NCBI RefSeq assembly: GCF_914767665.1
Contig: NC_059501.1
Span: forward strand, 5,148,501-5,212,500
From: Harmonia axyridis
Taxonomy: Eukaryota; Arthropoda; Insecta; Coleoptera; Coccinellidae
Length of the DNA: 64,000 nt
Direction: 5' to 3'
Part shown: piece by piece, positions 34,000-46,400 of the stretch
How positions within the stretch are numbered: the first letter of the stretch is position 1
How the letters are laid out: each line of letters begins with the position of its first letter
Notes under the pieces: model-generated
Told to the model about the DNA's origin: nothing
The model's database searches: none
Seen by the model: only the letters and a program-made list of their open reading frames with translations
Made by a program: the position numbers and the translations under genes

Positions 34000-35940
34000 T
34001 TTATTCAGGTAGAATATCTGAACGAAATAAAATTTTTCCCTTATTTTATTTTATTGTTTTGATTCTAAATGCTCAAGTGTTTCATCGTTATTCGAATAAA
34101 CATGAAAATTTGATCATCCTTGGAGTAGGGAATAAAAATTTATTATTATTATTGAAATTTACCGACATTTTGAAAATAAATGCTGCGACTTCATGCTATG
34201 GACCAATAACTGAGAGAATATGAAACAAATCCAACAATTATTCTGTGGTTCCAACGGTTATCTTTTCAGATGAGCAAAGCTTGATTCTTTTCCCATGCAG
34301 AAACTACACACACAATTTCAGTCAAATCTGAATAATAGATTCTGAATAACAAGATTTTCCAAAAAAAAAAATTGATCTCCTGAAATTTTCCATGAACATT
34401 CGTTGTAGTATTTTACAACTGATTACTAAATTTCAGTTGGATCAGGTTGGTATATTTCTTCAATTATAGAACAAACAAAATTTCATAATGGTATAAAACT
34501 CTGGAACCTTCAAACAGATTTTATCAAACAACGAACCTGAGGCGGCCGGACGGACATAATTTAGATCTCTAAATCTTCATCATTGAATCAAGGACACTCT
34601 GCACAAAATTCGAGAATTATGACATTAACTAGAATCAACTCATGGGAGTTTACCTCATTTTGAAAAAGGCAAATCTCTAAATTTTTTATTAAAAAAAAAA
34701 ATTGTTATGAATGGTTACTTAATTTTTTTATTTCTTCTAATCAATGGAGGGGTTTATGTCCCCAATAACCCCCGCTTCGTTACGCCTATGTCTGATCTTA
34801 AAATCATTAATACCTATCAAGTGTCAACCTTCAAAAAATGAAAAGTGTAAAAATCGAATATTATTTGGATTGATCAACTGAAATAATAAGTACCAAGAAT
34901 TATAATTAGGTACCTACTATTGCCGGTACATTTCGTTTATGTGTGGAAATAAGAAAATGAATTTTCTACAAAGATACTCAACCAATAAAAAGGCTAATAG
35001 TAAATTCAAGAAGAAATTATTCCCAGAAAATAAAATTTCTAATTATTAATTTTCAAGAAATTTTTTCCTAATTTTAGTGGCATCCTTAAATTATATTACA
35101 CCAATCAATAAAAATATATCTGGTATGAAAAAAAATTGTATATCTTATCGATTTGATCTTGATTTTTTTGTCCACCTGCCTTTCCATTTATTTCTATCTT
35201 CTGTTTACACTAACGTAGTACAAAATTCCACACTAATTACCAGTGTAAGTAAAATGTAGGTGATACAAACATCACTGAAATTACTTCTATATGTACTGTT
35301 GAAAATTTCTCGAATTCTTTTAAGCAACTGTCACCACATCCGATTTTCTCGAACATGTTTAGTAATTTGAAACCATGTAGATGAATAATATTCAACAAAC
35401 GATTTAGCACTAATAGCCTAATGAGTAACATTCTTCAATTTAATTTACTTGGAAATTCTGCTAGCCTTTTCATGATTCATAATTGGCGCTCATGTCACGT
35501 GGAATCCTTGATGGACGATGGCAGTTCTAACACCGTTGCCAGCGTTTCGTCAAATTCAGAAGATTCGAGGATTTCAGGAGTGCCAACACCATAACCTGTC
35601 AAATTCCATTCAAAAATTCTTCAAGGGAAGATTGATATTTACTTTCGTAATTGAAAAATATTCACAACATGGTTTACTTTATATATTATTGAATCTCGTT
35701 GTTGTAATTCGAAATAGAAATGAAGAAGAATAAAAATTCTATTCAAATATAATCCGGCTCGAAGGACCCTAAAACAATCTGATTATTGTGTGCGTATAAT
35801 AGCGGTATTGAAATAATTCTTTCGCTTCGAGATGATGACATAACCGTAATTTAATATATATCAACATATATTCTAACTATTCTTGTGGGATTCGTCTAAT
35901 ATATTAAGGAAAACTTGTATAAATTCGATATAATTTCGAA
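34000..35940. other. intergenic, nothing recognised
   Basis: AT-rich between the two genes. Short open frames resemble nothing known. Confidence 0.4.
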
Positions 35941-35949
35941 TTGAATTGA

Positions 35950-36075
35950 AGTTTTGACGAGTGTCGCCGATTCCAGCCGAATGACACCGATTATTTCTGC
36001 GTAGCCGCAATGCTCTACGTTGGCAACTGGCAACGCCGCCAAAACCAGTAGTTTAGAAATAAAAAATGGTGGTAG
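35950..36075 (+). promoter_or_regulatory. candidate Myo9 5' exon or promoter region
   Basis: A short GC/CpG-richer stretch (cgagtgtcgccgattcc, caacgccgccaaaacc) ends in overlapping donor-like gtaggtgag at 36072. It is the most exon-like spot upstream of the 38457 acceptor. Purely positional inference. Confidence 0.25.
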
Positions 36076-36089
36076 GTGAGCTAGTTTAG

Positions 36090-38260
36090 TGAAAAATCAA
36101 CTTATAATATTTACGTTTCAAATGGTTGTGACTACTAGATTCCGAATTTCGTAAATACAAACTCGAGGTAGGTACCATAAGATTGATGTTGTTCTTTCAG
36201 ACCATATTTTTATGGGCGGTTACCCCACGAAACCCACCAAACTTGGGCTGTTTATTATGGGTGTTGGAATTACTTATCTTGACAAGTCATACGTAGCGGC
36301 GGCTGTATATTCAAGTGCTAATTGCAGTTTCAACTGTTCTGTCTGGTGGTCTTTGACTTCAACATGGTGATATTGAACATGTCATCATATAAGACAGCGC
36401 CAATCATCTAGAGAAAAGTGAATGAAAAGACTTGTTTGGCGAATGCAACATGTGACCCCATTCTGACATTTATTATTCCTCTTTTATTCTTAATTGTGTC
36501 CAGTCTTACTGAAGCTGAAATTGGCATAATGAAAGACTTTTTTCCGAAAATGTTACTCAGTTCATTATGTGTACATGTTGCCAATCTCCACATTTATACA
36601 CCCAACAGAATGAATGTAAATATAGCTACATGTTTTCAAAAATACAATTATAAACGTCCGTCAAACCTGTGAAGATGAAAAAACCTTTTTATTTATTATC
36701 TTGTCATACTCGAAGTACAATGGAACGAATTTAAGTCCTTGGGAATAAATTGCTTGAAATGAATAATCAAAGGAATACGTTTGTCCCCTCCATAGATCAG
36801 ATACTTCAAATAATAAGAAGTATTGAGGAGATGAATGAAAGTTTGTGAATATTAAAAATATTTGATTTTGAATAGACTCAGCTTTAAATCGTTATCATTT
36901 TTATCTTTTTATCATGTTATTGTGAGGTTATTTGCGATCAGAATCCTCTATTTTAGATCCGATCTTTTGTTTACAAATTAGTTTTGGATTCAATTCAAAA
37001 TTCTGATTTAATTCATGATTAAATAGATACTTTTTCACATTTAATGGAGGTGTGTTTTAGTTGATAGCTCAAAATATCTCCAATGAAAATAATTCAACAA
37101 GTAGGTACATTGATCGATTTTTCTCTAGGATTAAACCATTTTTATTGTGATTTTGTAGTGATACTACCCTGTCAGATACAGAACAATTCGTATTCTTCTC
37201 AAAACAGTTCCTTGTGATATTTTCATAAGATCATTTTTCATATCAAAAAGGAATGTGTACCAATATGAAGTTTTAAATGACACCTTTTCAATAGTTTTTC
37301 AATCTTGTTTTCTTATTGTTATAATTCATATGATGACTATCACCAAACTAAAATTTTAAAAATGAAGAAACTGCATTCGCCTGAATCACTTTGTATATTA
37401 AAAATATTTCATCAGAAGAACATGTGCGTTTGCCAGAAAAATGTATGCGAATTACTTGTATCTGTAAATAGAAATTTATTAATATCAAGTAAAATCACGA
37501 ACGCATCTAAGATCAAATTATTGCTGGGAAAAATTTTCCACTGAGATCAAACAGCCACTCGTAATCAAAAATAACCATAGAAACTTTCATCATTTCAATA
37601 TTGTCCAAAAAATTTACACATACCAAGTCATCAAAGAATTTTAGAGATTATTTTTGCATTCTACAGAAATTCATAATACGATGAAATTCAAATGAAATAC
37701 CTATAAATAGAAGGTAAACAATTACATATGGGGTTAAGTTATCGTCTGTAAAAAGAATATTTTCCATATTCTATTATGCATGTGCATCTTCATAATTAGT
37801 GTGTATGTGTATTTATAGATGCAATTGTTTGCACTTCGATAAGAACATCTTTTTATTTGCAACCTATATATAGACTTTCAGACTTGTCAAGCTCGATTTT
37901 CGAGTCTTTTTCATTAGCCATTGAAGAAAAACACTCGTTAAAAAATTCGAACAAATTATTTCAACCCCAGCAAATTTCTGCATCGTATAAGAAAATGCAG
38001 TTATCAATAAAACAAAATTTGAGAACATGCGTTTGGAGAAAAGTAAAAACAATGTCCTTGTATTCATTTTAATGAACGCTCGTTATAAACTTTGAATTCA
38101 AACAAACCGAATTGAAAATTATGTCTTAAAAAAGAATTTTATGACCAAGACAAAAGAGTATTTCAGTTGCATAGAATATTTAAATGAAGGTGACAAAGTC
38201 ACTAACATTATTTTGAACTACAAATGAATTTCAATTATAATTATAAACGTTATTATTATT
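36090..38260. other. intergenic or first Myo9 intron, nothing recognised
   Basis: AT-rich; no frame, repeat or structured element I can support. Confidence 0.4.
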
Positions 38261-38261
38261 T

Positions 38262-38440
38262 ATTTGTTTATACAAAGAATTTGTTTATACAAAGAATCAG
38301 TATCATAATATCTTTATGGTTTATCTCAATTATTAACGTCAAAACTTTTTGGTTATGCATAGAATTAACCCCATAATATTTCTATGGTTTATGTCAAATA
38401 TGAACGTCAAAATTTTTTGGTTATGCATATAATTGACATC
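38262..38440. repeat. tandem duplications upstream of Myo9 leader
   Basis: An 18-base unit (tttgtttatacaaagaa) occurs twice at 38262-38298, followed by two ~68-base units (cataatatctttatggttta / cataatatttctatggttta ... ggttatgcat) at about 38304-38437, directly before the acceptor at 38456. Confidence 0.8.
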
Positions 38441-38456
38441 CGTTCCGTACTTCCAG

Positions 38457-38647
38457 GTATTTGCTGTTCACATCTTGCCAAGTAGGAACTACAAACGATG
38501 GGAACGTGAACCTTCGACATGCACCTTTGAAAAAAACATGGGGCTCCTAATCAGCAGCAACGTTCCAATTCTCTACAAGAACTCGATTCCTGACGCAGGA
38601 ACCCTTCTCGTAAAGTGCATAGTAAAGTGAAGTGATCAGTTCCCGAT
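38457..38647 (+). promoter_or_regulatory. Myo9: Myo9 5' untranslated leader with upstream ATGs
   Basis: An acceptor-like cttccag ends at 38456, so the leader of the first coding exon probably starts at 38457 and is spliced to an unseen 5' exon. It contains three upstream ATGs (38498, 38519, 38538). The first two give 3-codon frames; the third gives a 30-codon frame ending at 38630, 18 bases before the Myo9 ATG. Such uORFs often lower translation; no function is shown here. Confidence 0.5.
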
Positions 38648-40413
38648 ATGACGACCCCGGAAAACAATAGGTACATAGTCCAGGTCTACGTAGGAGCCCT
38701 GTCCGCTCTTTACGAGGCACTTTCCGTGGAGGCGAGCAAACAGACAACGTCGGAAGAGATCGTTTCTTGTATAGTCGAGCGACTGGGCTTGAACGACAAT
38801 GTGTCGTACGAACTAGCGGAGGTGATTGGTGATAGCTACGGCCAAGAATGCAAGGAGCGTAGTCTCCTCAGTACCGAAAGTCCGGTCCAGCTGATGATGC
38901 TGTGGCCGAAGAACAGGACAGATCAGTCCTCTTACCGTTTTTACCTGAGGGAGAAATCCAACGATTACCTATGGAGGGACTTCGTCATGGACCCCCAGCT
39001 GATCAGGGACTATTTCCACAGGTTCCTGTATCAGCCAAAAGACAGGGAATATCCGGATCTCTGTCAGCTACCTGATTTAAACGAACAGACCTTGCTGGAC
39101 AACCTTAGAGCGAGGTTCGTTGCGGGTCACATCTACACTTACGTGGGTTCCATTCTTATAGCTTTGAACCCTTTCAAATTCTACCCGATCTACAACCCCA
39201 AATACGTGAAGCTGTACCAAAACCGCAGACTTGGTCCAAATCTGCCACCGCACATCTTCGCAGTAGCGGACGTGGCATACCATTGTATGTTGAAGGACAG
39301 AAAGAACCAATGCATAGTAATAAGCGGAGAAAGCGGGTCGGGAAAGACAGAAAGCACCAACTTCCTCCTACACCATCTAACAGCCCTTAGCCAGAAGGGC
39401 TCGCATGGAAGCGGTGTCGAACAGACCATTCTCAGCGCTGGTCCGGTCTTGGAAGCTTTCGGCAATGCCAAAACCGCCCACAACAACAACTCCAGCAGGT
39501 TCGGCAAGTTCATCCAGGTCAACTACAAGGAGAACGGAATGGTGCACGGTGCCGTGGTGCAAAAGTACCTGCTGGAGAAATCGAGGATTTGCTCGCAGGG
39601 TCGTAACGAGAGAAACTACCACGTGTTTTACTACCTGTTGGAAGGGGCAAGCGAGCAGGAGAAGCAGGTGTTGCACCTTAGATCCCCCGATCAGTACTAC
39701 TACCTAAACAAGTCCTGCTACAGGCTGGACAACGTAGACGAGAGATACGAATTCTCCCGGCTGAAGCAGTCGATGGAAATGGTTGGTTTCACGGCGGAGA
39801 AGCAGAGAAGACTCTTCTCCGTCTTGTCGGCCGTTCTGCTTTTAGGCAACGTGGAGTTTCAACCCAGGAAGTCGGCTTACCACCACGACGAAGCCGTCGG
39901 AGTCAAAAACCCAGAAGTGGTCGCCCTAATCTCCGAGCTATTGAGGGTCAAACAAGAGACCTTGATGCAAGCCTTGATCGCCAAGAGAGCCAGAGCCTCT
40001 GGAGAGACCTTAATCATTAACTACCGTCTACCAGAAGCCACAGCGAGTAGAGACGCGATGGCAAAGTGTCTTTATGGCGCCCTCTTCGATTGGATAGTGT
40101 TGCAAGTTAACCACGCCCTATTGTCTAAAAAGGACACCCTCAGGGAGCACCAAGGGAACTCGATTGGCGTGTTGGACATTTTCGGTTTCGAGGATTTCGG
40201 GCTCAACAACAGTTTCGAACAGTTGTGTATAAACTATGCTAACGAGCACCTGCAGTATTACTTCAACCAGCACGTGTTCAAGTATGAGCAGGAGGAGTAT
40301 AGGAAGGAGGGTATCAGATGGACCAACATTGAGTTCATGGACAATACTGGTTGTTTACAGTTGATCGAGGGGAAGCCTAATGGATTGTTGTGCGTTTTGG
40401 ATGACCAGTGCAA
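38648..40413 (+). CDS. Myo9: Myo9 exon 1 (RA domain and N-terminal motor)
   Basis: One 1766-base exon encodes residues 1-588 plus two bases: MTTPENNRYIVQVYVGALSA, the RA-like fold, the linker DFVMDPQLIRDYFHRFL, and the motor through the relay helix and GCLQLIEGKPNGLLCVLDDQ. The donor is gtaagt at 40414, giving a codon split after two bases. GC content is far above the flanking DNA. Many minus-strand open frames here are shadows. Confidence 0.96.
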
Positions 40414-43400
40414 GTAAGTAGTTATTTTTTTTACTATACAAAATGAAGAGCAGAGGACTAATCCTATAGTGCTCAAAGTAACAAAAAACACAATGAAAAT
40501 GAAAATAGAAACTGGATCTACAGGTCTATAAAATTGTCCAGCTTGTTTTGAAGGTATTCATGGTGTGTGTTTTTGATGTTATTGTCAATTAAACGTATTG
40601 ATAGAGTAGATACCTAAGGGAAGGAACAGAGATAAAATTCCATTAGTAGAATGAAGATAATATAATGCGGTCATTTGGACAATCCAACATCGCTTTGAGG
40701 GAAGGGGATACAAGTAGGAGTGTTCAAAATGATTTTGCACACGTGAATTTTTTTTTAAATAAATAAGATCAAAAAAATCGAGTAGGGTTAAATCCTGTTA
40801 CCTTGTTAGGTCTCTTCATTGCCTTTACTACAATAGCCTTCACTACATACGAACAAAAAGGTCATTTAGGTGTAGTCTCTGAGTTTGACCGAGAGATGGC
40901 GTCGTGGGCTGCGCATCTCTCGCTAAATCGGTACCGACAAAAATCTCAATTGCGCCAATTTATAGTTATTGAAACTCCAACCAAAAACTAGACTCAATTC
41001 TTCTTCTGTCCCCCATCTAGCTTCCCCGGAGCCACCAACGAAACGTTGCTCCAGAAATTCAATATGGTCCACAAGGACAACAAGTTCTACCAGAAGCCGC
41101 AGAAGAAGGAGGGCGCCTTCATCGTGGTCCACTACGCCGGCAAGGTCAAGTACCAGGTGACGAACATGCGCGAGAAGAACCTCGACCTGATGCGCCAGGA
41201 CATCGTGGGCGTACTGAAGAACAGCTCGATGGCGTTCGTCAGGGAGCTTGTTGGGGCCGATCCGGTTGCCGTGTTTCGTTGGGCCATTGTGAGGGCCTTC
41301 TTCAGGTCCTACTTCGCGTTCCATGAAGCCGGCAGGAAACACAGACAGGGCAGGGTGGACGGGAACAGGAATAACATACAGCAGCGCTACCAGAGGAACC
41401 ACACGCCCAACGAGAACCTCATAAGGTGAGAGCAACGCACTGCGCTTTTGATATTTTCATCTGATTTGGCGTGTTTTGGTTGATAAACGCAGGTGAATTA
41501 TTTCCATTTGCAATGTTGAAGATTTACTTTCAAGGACGATCCTTAAAGGTCTTATACAAGGTGTTTCAGAATGACGACTTGGTATCACGAATATCTGATG
41601 GTTACGTACTTGTAACGGGTGTTTTTTTTTAACTGCATGAGAAGTTTCTATGGTTATTGTAAAGGGTTTTTTTTTAGAGCTATAGAACTTTAAATTGCAA
41701 TAAAACAACGATGCATTATTCGATTGACATGAATTTTATTTATCCGCAAGATAATCTTCTGGCATTACATTTTAAATATGATTTCTGGCATATGACCGCC
41801 ACGGCTGGCTCGGATGTAGTCCAATTTGGACGTCCAATTTTCGATGACTTTTTCCAACATTTGTGGCCGTATATCGGCAATAACACGGCGAATGTTGGCT
41901 TCCAAATGGTCAAGGGTTTGTGGCTTATCCGCATAGACCAATGACTTTACATAGCCCCACAAAAAGTAGTCTAGCGGTGTTAAATCACAATATCTTGGAG
42001 GCTAATTCACAGGCCAAAACGTGAAATTAGGCGGTCACCAAACGTGTCTTTCAATAAATTGATTGTGGCACGAGCTGTGTGACATGTTGCGCTGTCTTGT
42101 TGGAACCATAGCTCCTGGACATCATGGTTGTTCAATTCAGGAATGAAAAAGTTAGTAATCATGGCTCTATACCGATCACTATTGACTGTAACGTTCTGGC
42201 CATCATCGTTTCTGAAGAAGTACGGACCAATGATTCCACCAGCCCATAAAGCGCACCAAACAGTCAGTTTTTCTGGACGTAACGGTGTTTCGACATACAC
42301 TTGAGGATTAGCTTCACTCCAAATGCGGCAGTTTTGTTTGTTGACGTAGCCATTCAAGCAGATTTTGTCGACGATAAAATGGACGTAGTGCGCGATACGT
42401 TTTCCGCACAGAACCATTATTTTCGAAATAAAATTGCACTATTTGCAAGCTTTGTTCATGCGTGAGTCTATTCATGATGAATTGCCAAACCAAACTGAGA
42501 ATAAATCACTTGACAGCTGTTAAATCGGTCGCCATCTTGAACAGTAATGCCAACTTAAAGTTATATACCTCGAAAAAAAACACCCTTTCTATGGTTTGAC
42601 AGTTGAGAATCTCGAACTGCCTAGACTTTTCTGTTCAGTAAGATTTGGCAATTCATCATAATTCGTTTAACGCTTAAACAATGCTTCCAAATTGTGATAA
42701 TTCACTTGAAAAAAATAAATCTGTTGCGAAGTCCATAGAGCACTTCATAATTGACCTAGTGAGCAAACATTTGGAGAAGTGGTTGATCGATTTTGTACTA
42801 CTTTTACTCTTCACAATTCAAAATCATTAAGGGAAATAAATGTGCCCACAGAAAAGAATATTGCGGCTGACGTCGAAATGTCGATACGTCGCCGTTCTCA
42901 ACTTGTTGGCCTTTGTCATTCTACTATGTAGAAAATTCACGCAAGGTTCATGGCGATAAAATACAGCTTGTGTAAGAATTTAAACCAAATGACCATCGTT
43001 TACATTGTATTTTTGCCGATTGAACTAATTTGGAAATGGCCGAAGATTTTTACCAAAGAATCGTTATTCTGAAACACCGTCTATATTGATTTCGATCAAG
43101 AAAATTTCCAATTTAAGAGTGGGTGAATATAGGTGGTATCGTGTCAATCATAATACACTGGACCAAAAGTAATGAGACTGTTCTTCTGTATGCTTTTCAT
43201 TAAATTAAACTCAGTTTTGTCCCTAAGTACACCTAAGGTTTGAATGATGGAAATAGATTTTACTTTCTTATAATATTACAAAAAGTCCAATGTCGCTATG
43301 AGTTATATGTAATTTTTTCAACTATATTGAATTAATTTATGTCTTCATGCAGATGGGAATAATATTTTTCAATTGTGATTTAAGTAAAACAGTATGTAAG

Positions 43401-46400
43401 TACGCTTGTGTGGCTTGAATATTTGAAGGGAATATGAACTCGAGTATAGTTTATTTTATGAAATCAACAAATTTATAATAATTTTCAATCTATGTTATAT
43501 GCTATAAAAATTACGAGAATTCGATGTTTATATTGGATTAACGGGTTCAAAATTCTTCGATCATTTGAATTTTTATAATAGAAGTATACGGTTCTCGATG
43601 TGTTCATTCCTTCTACAATCCCTGTTAATTTTAAGGAATTATTCGTGTTGTTTATTTCAAACGTAATTGACCAATGTGTTCGGTTCTTTAGCCATCTGGT
43701 GACAGTATCTGCTGTAAACCTCACAATAAACAGAATTGCGTAAGTGGTAAATGGTTGACTTCTTCTCTTTAAGTTTAGAATCATATTCATCCTTCCATGA
43801 TACTCTTTGATAGTCGTCTTACGTCAACCATGCTTCATATTCCTGTAGTTGAAAAGAATGTATTATTTAGAGAATAATCTGGCAAATCTTGTTTCAATGC
43901 AACAGTTTCCAGTATTCCGATTTGTGTAAATTTTAGGTTAAGTTATTTGAGGTTAAACATGGCATATTACTTATAGAAAACATTACATTTAAATTCATTT
44001 CATTCTGAATGACCATGTTAAAATAAAGGATAAACTTTATTTTGCTGGAACTTTATCATCCTATATCTATACACTTGAGTCTTTCAATTCATAAGAGGAA
44101 ATTATAATTACATTTAATGTACAACTTCACGATTCGCGCTGCAACAGCAATCATGAACTGAAAACACAAAATTGGAATTGTGCAAAGTTATGTTCAAAAG
44201 TTTACAGTATCATTTTAGTAATTTAAAATTATTAAGAAACCGATTGCTTGAAACAGGTTGCCATTTTCATATTGGCTGCTGATTATTCTCTATTTGACAG
44301 GGATCTAACTGATAAGAAAGATTATACAGGTCTTTATCGAATATGAAGTTTGTGACAAACCAACCAATCCAAAATAATTTAGTTTTTGTCTACCTAACTT
44401 ATATGGCTTTCTTGATGTTAATTAATAAGATACCATTTTTGGCTCATCCGCATTCGATGTTTTCCTCATTCTTTATTTTATTGTCTTATTGTTGTGCATG
44501 TAAGAGTTCCAGATCTTTATTGCATGATTGTGATTGCGATACGAATTTATGCAGGTACAAAAGCTATACAGCCCTTCAAAACTACAATATGATAAGTATT
44601 TTCGATAACATTTTTTCGGTGCATTCTCGAACATATACATATTTATATTTCCTGCTATATACCGTGCGTTCGTATAGTTATCTCTCCCATTTAAAATTAT
44701 AGCTGTTGGATTGCCAGTTTCCAATGTTTTACAATTTTAATTTCAAGGTCATTGCAAGTTCAAAAATTCATATGTAATTGAAATCTGAAGAAGTCTAATC
44801 TGCTAAAATGCCTTAAACAGTCAGTCTTTGACAAGTAAGATATTCTCTGTGTAATGTTTCCTGAAAGAAGAGGACATGTTCACTTAGATCACCAGATTTA
44901 ACTTCACCTGTTCTCTTTCTTAGGTGGCTGATTTATCTGAACTCGAAGAGAGATTAACAGATGAAGGTAGCCTTATTTCAGTAGATACTCTGAGGAATGT
45001 TGAGAAAAGACAACGATGAAGACTAAGTTCTTCATGGGACAGTTCTAGACATTCTAACAGATTACACTTTTTATGACCACCATTTCAACATTTGACCATG
45101 AAATCAAAATTAGACTTGCTCAAAGAAGATAGCCGATCAAAAATCGCACTGAAGAAATCACTGATTCAACAGAAACAATTTCAAATGAGTGGAATCTCAC
45201 GAAAATGAATGAAAAAATATGTATTGAAAAATTTCAGCTCAAATTATTGGTCCTAGTTTAGTTCATCCCAGAATTATTTTATCCATTACCACATGGTGAA
45301 CAATATTTTTATAGCAGATCTGCAACTAGACTGACTCAAAGAAAATATACAAGCTTATGTTATCGATATGGCAGAATGTTCATATTTTTCATGTAAAGGG
45401 TGTTTTTTTAGAGCTATAGAACTTTAAATTGCAATAAAACAACGATGCATTATTCGATTGACATGAATTTTATTTATCCGCAAGATAATCTTGTGGCATT
45501 ACATTTCAAATATGATTTCTGGTATATGACCGCCACGGCTCGCTCGGATATAATCCAATCTGGACGTCCAATTTTCGATGACTTTTTCCAACATTTGTGG
45601 CCGTAAATCGGCAATAACACGGCGAATGTTGTCTTCTAAATAGTCAAGGGTTTGTGGTTTATCCGCATAGACCCATAGAAAGTAGTCTAGCGGTTTTAAA
45701 TCACAAGATCTTGGAGACCAATTCACAGGTCCAAAACGTGAAATTAGGCGGTCACCAAACGTGTCTTTCAATAAATCGATTGTGGCACGAGCTGTGTGAC
45801 AGCTGTGTGACGTGCAGCTCCTGGACATCATGGTTGTTCAATTCAGGAATGAAAAAGTTAGTAATCATGGCTCTATACCGATCACCATTGACTGTAACGT
45901 TCTGGCCATCATCGTTTTTGAAGAAGTACGGACCAATGATTCCACCAGCTCATAAAGCGCACCAAACAGTCAGTTTTTCTGGATGTAACGGTGTTCCCAC
46001 ATACACTTGAGGATTAGCTTCACTCCAAATGCGACAGTTTTGTTTGTTGACGTAGCCATTCAACCAGAAGTGCGCTTCATCGCTAAACAAAATAAAATGG
46101 ACGTAGTGCGCGATACGTATTCCGCACAGAACCATTATTTTCGAAATAAAATTGCACTATTTGCAAGCGTTGTTCAGGCGTGAGTCTATTCATGATGAAT
46201 TGCCAAACCAAACTGAGAATAAATCACTTGACAGCTGTTAAATCGGTCGCCATCTTGAACAGTAATGCCAACTTAAAGTTATATACCTCGAAAAAAAACA
46301 CCCGATACATAATGCTTGATGAACTATAAATTATTTCAACGAAGAAAAATAAGAAGGTGGAGGACACCTACCGTACATTTTTTTTTACCCGACCCTTATT

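Noticed and set aside
38433..38630. 65-codon frame upstream of Myo9
   Set aside because: Begins before the likely acceptor at 38456 and is in a different frame from Myo9; only its last part can be a uORF.
39077..39707. Several 77-110-codon frames on both strands
   Set aside because: Alternate frames inside Myo9 exon 1.
40923..41435. 170-codon minus-strand frame
   Set aside because: Exact shadow of Myo9 exon 2.
44343..44724. 119- and 83-codon frames on opposite strands
   Set aside because: Overlap each other, no family features, chance frames in AT-rich DNA.
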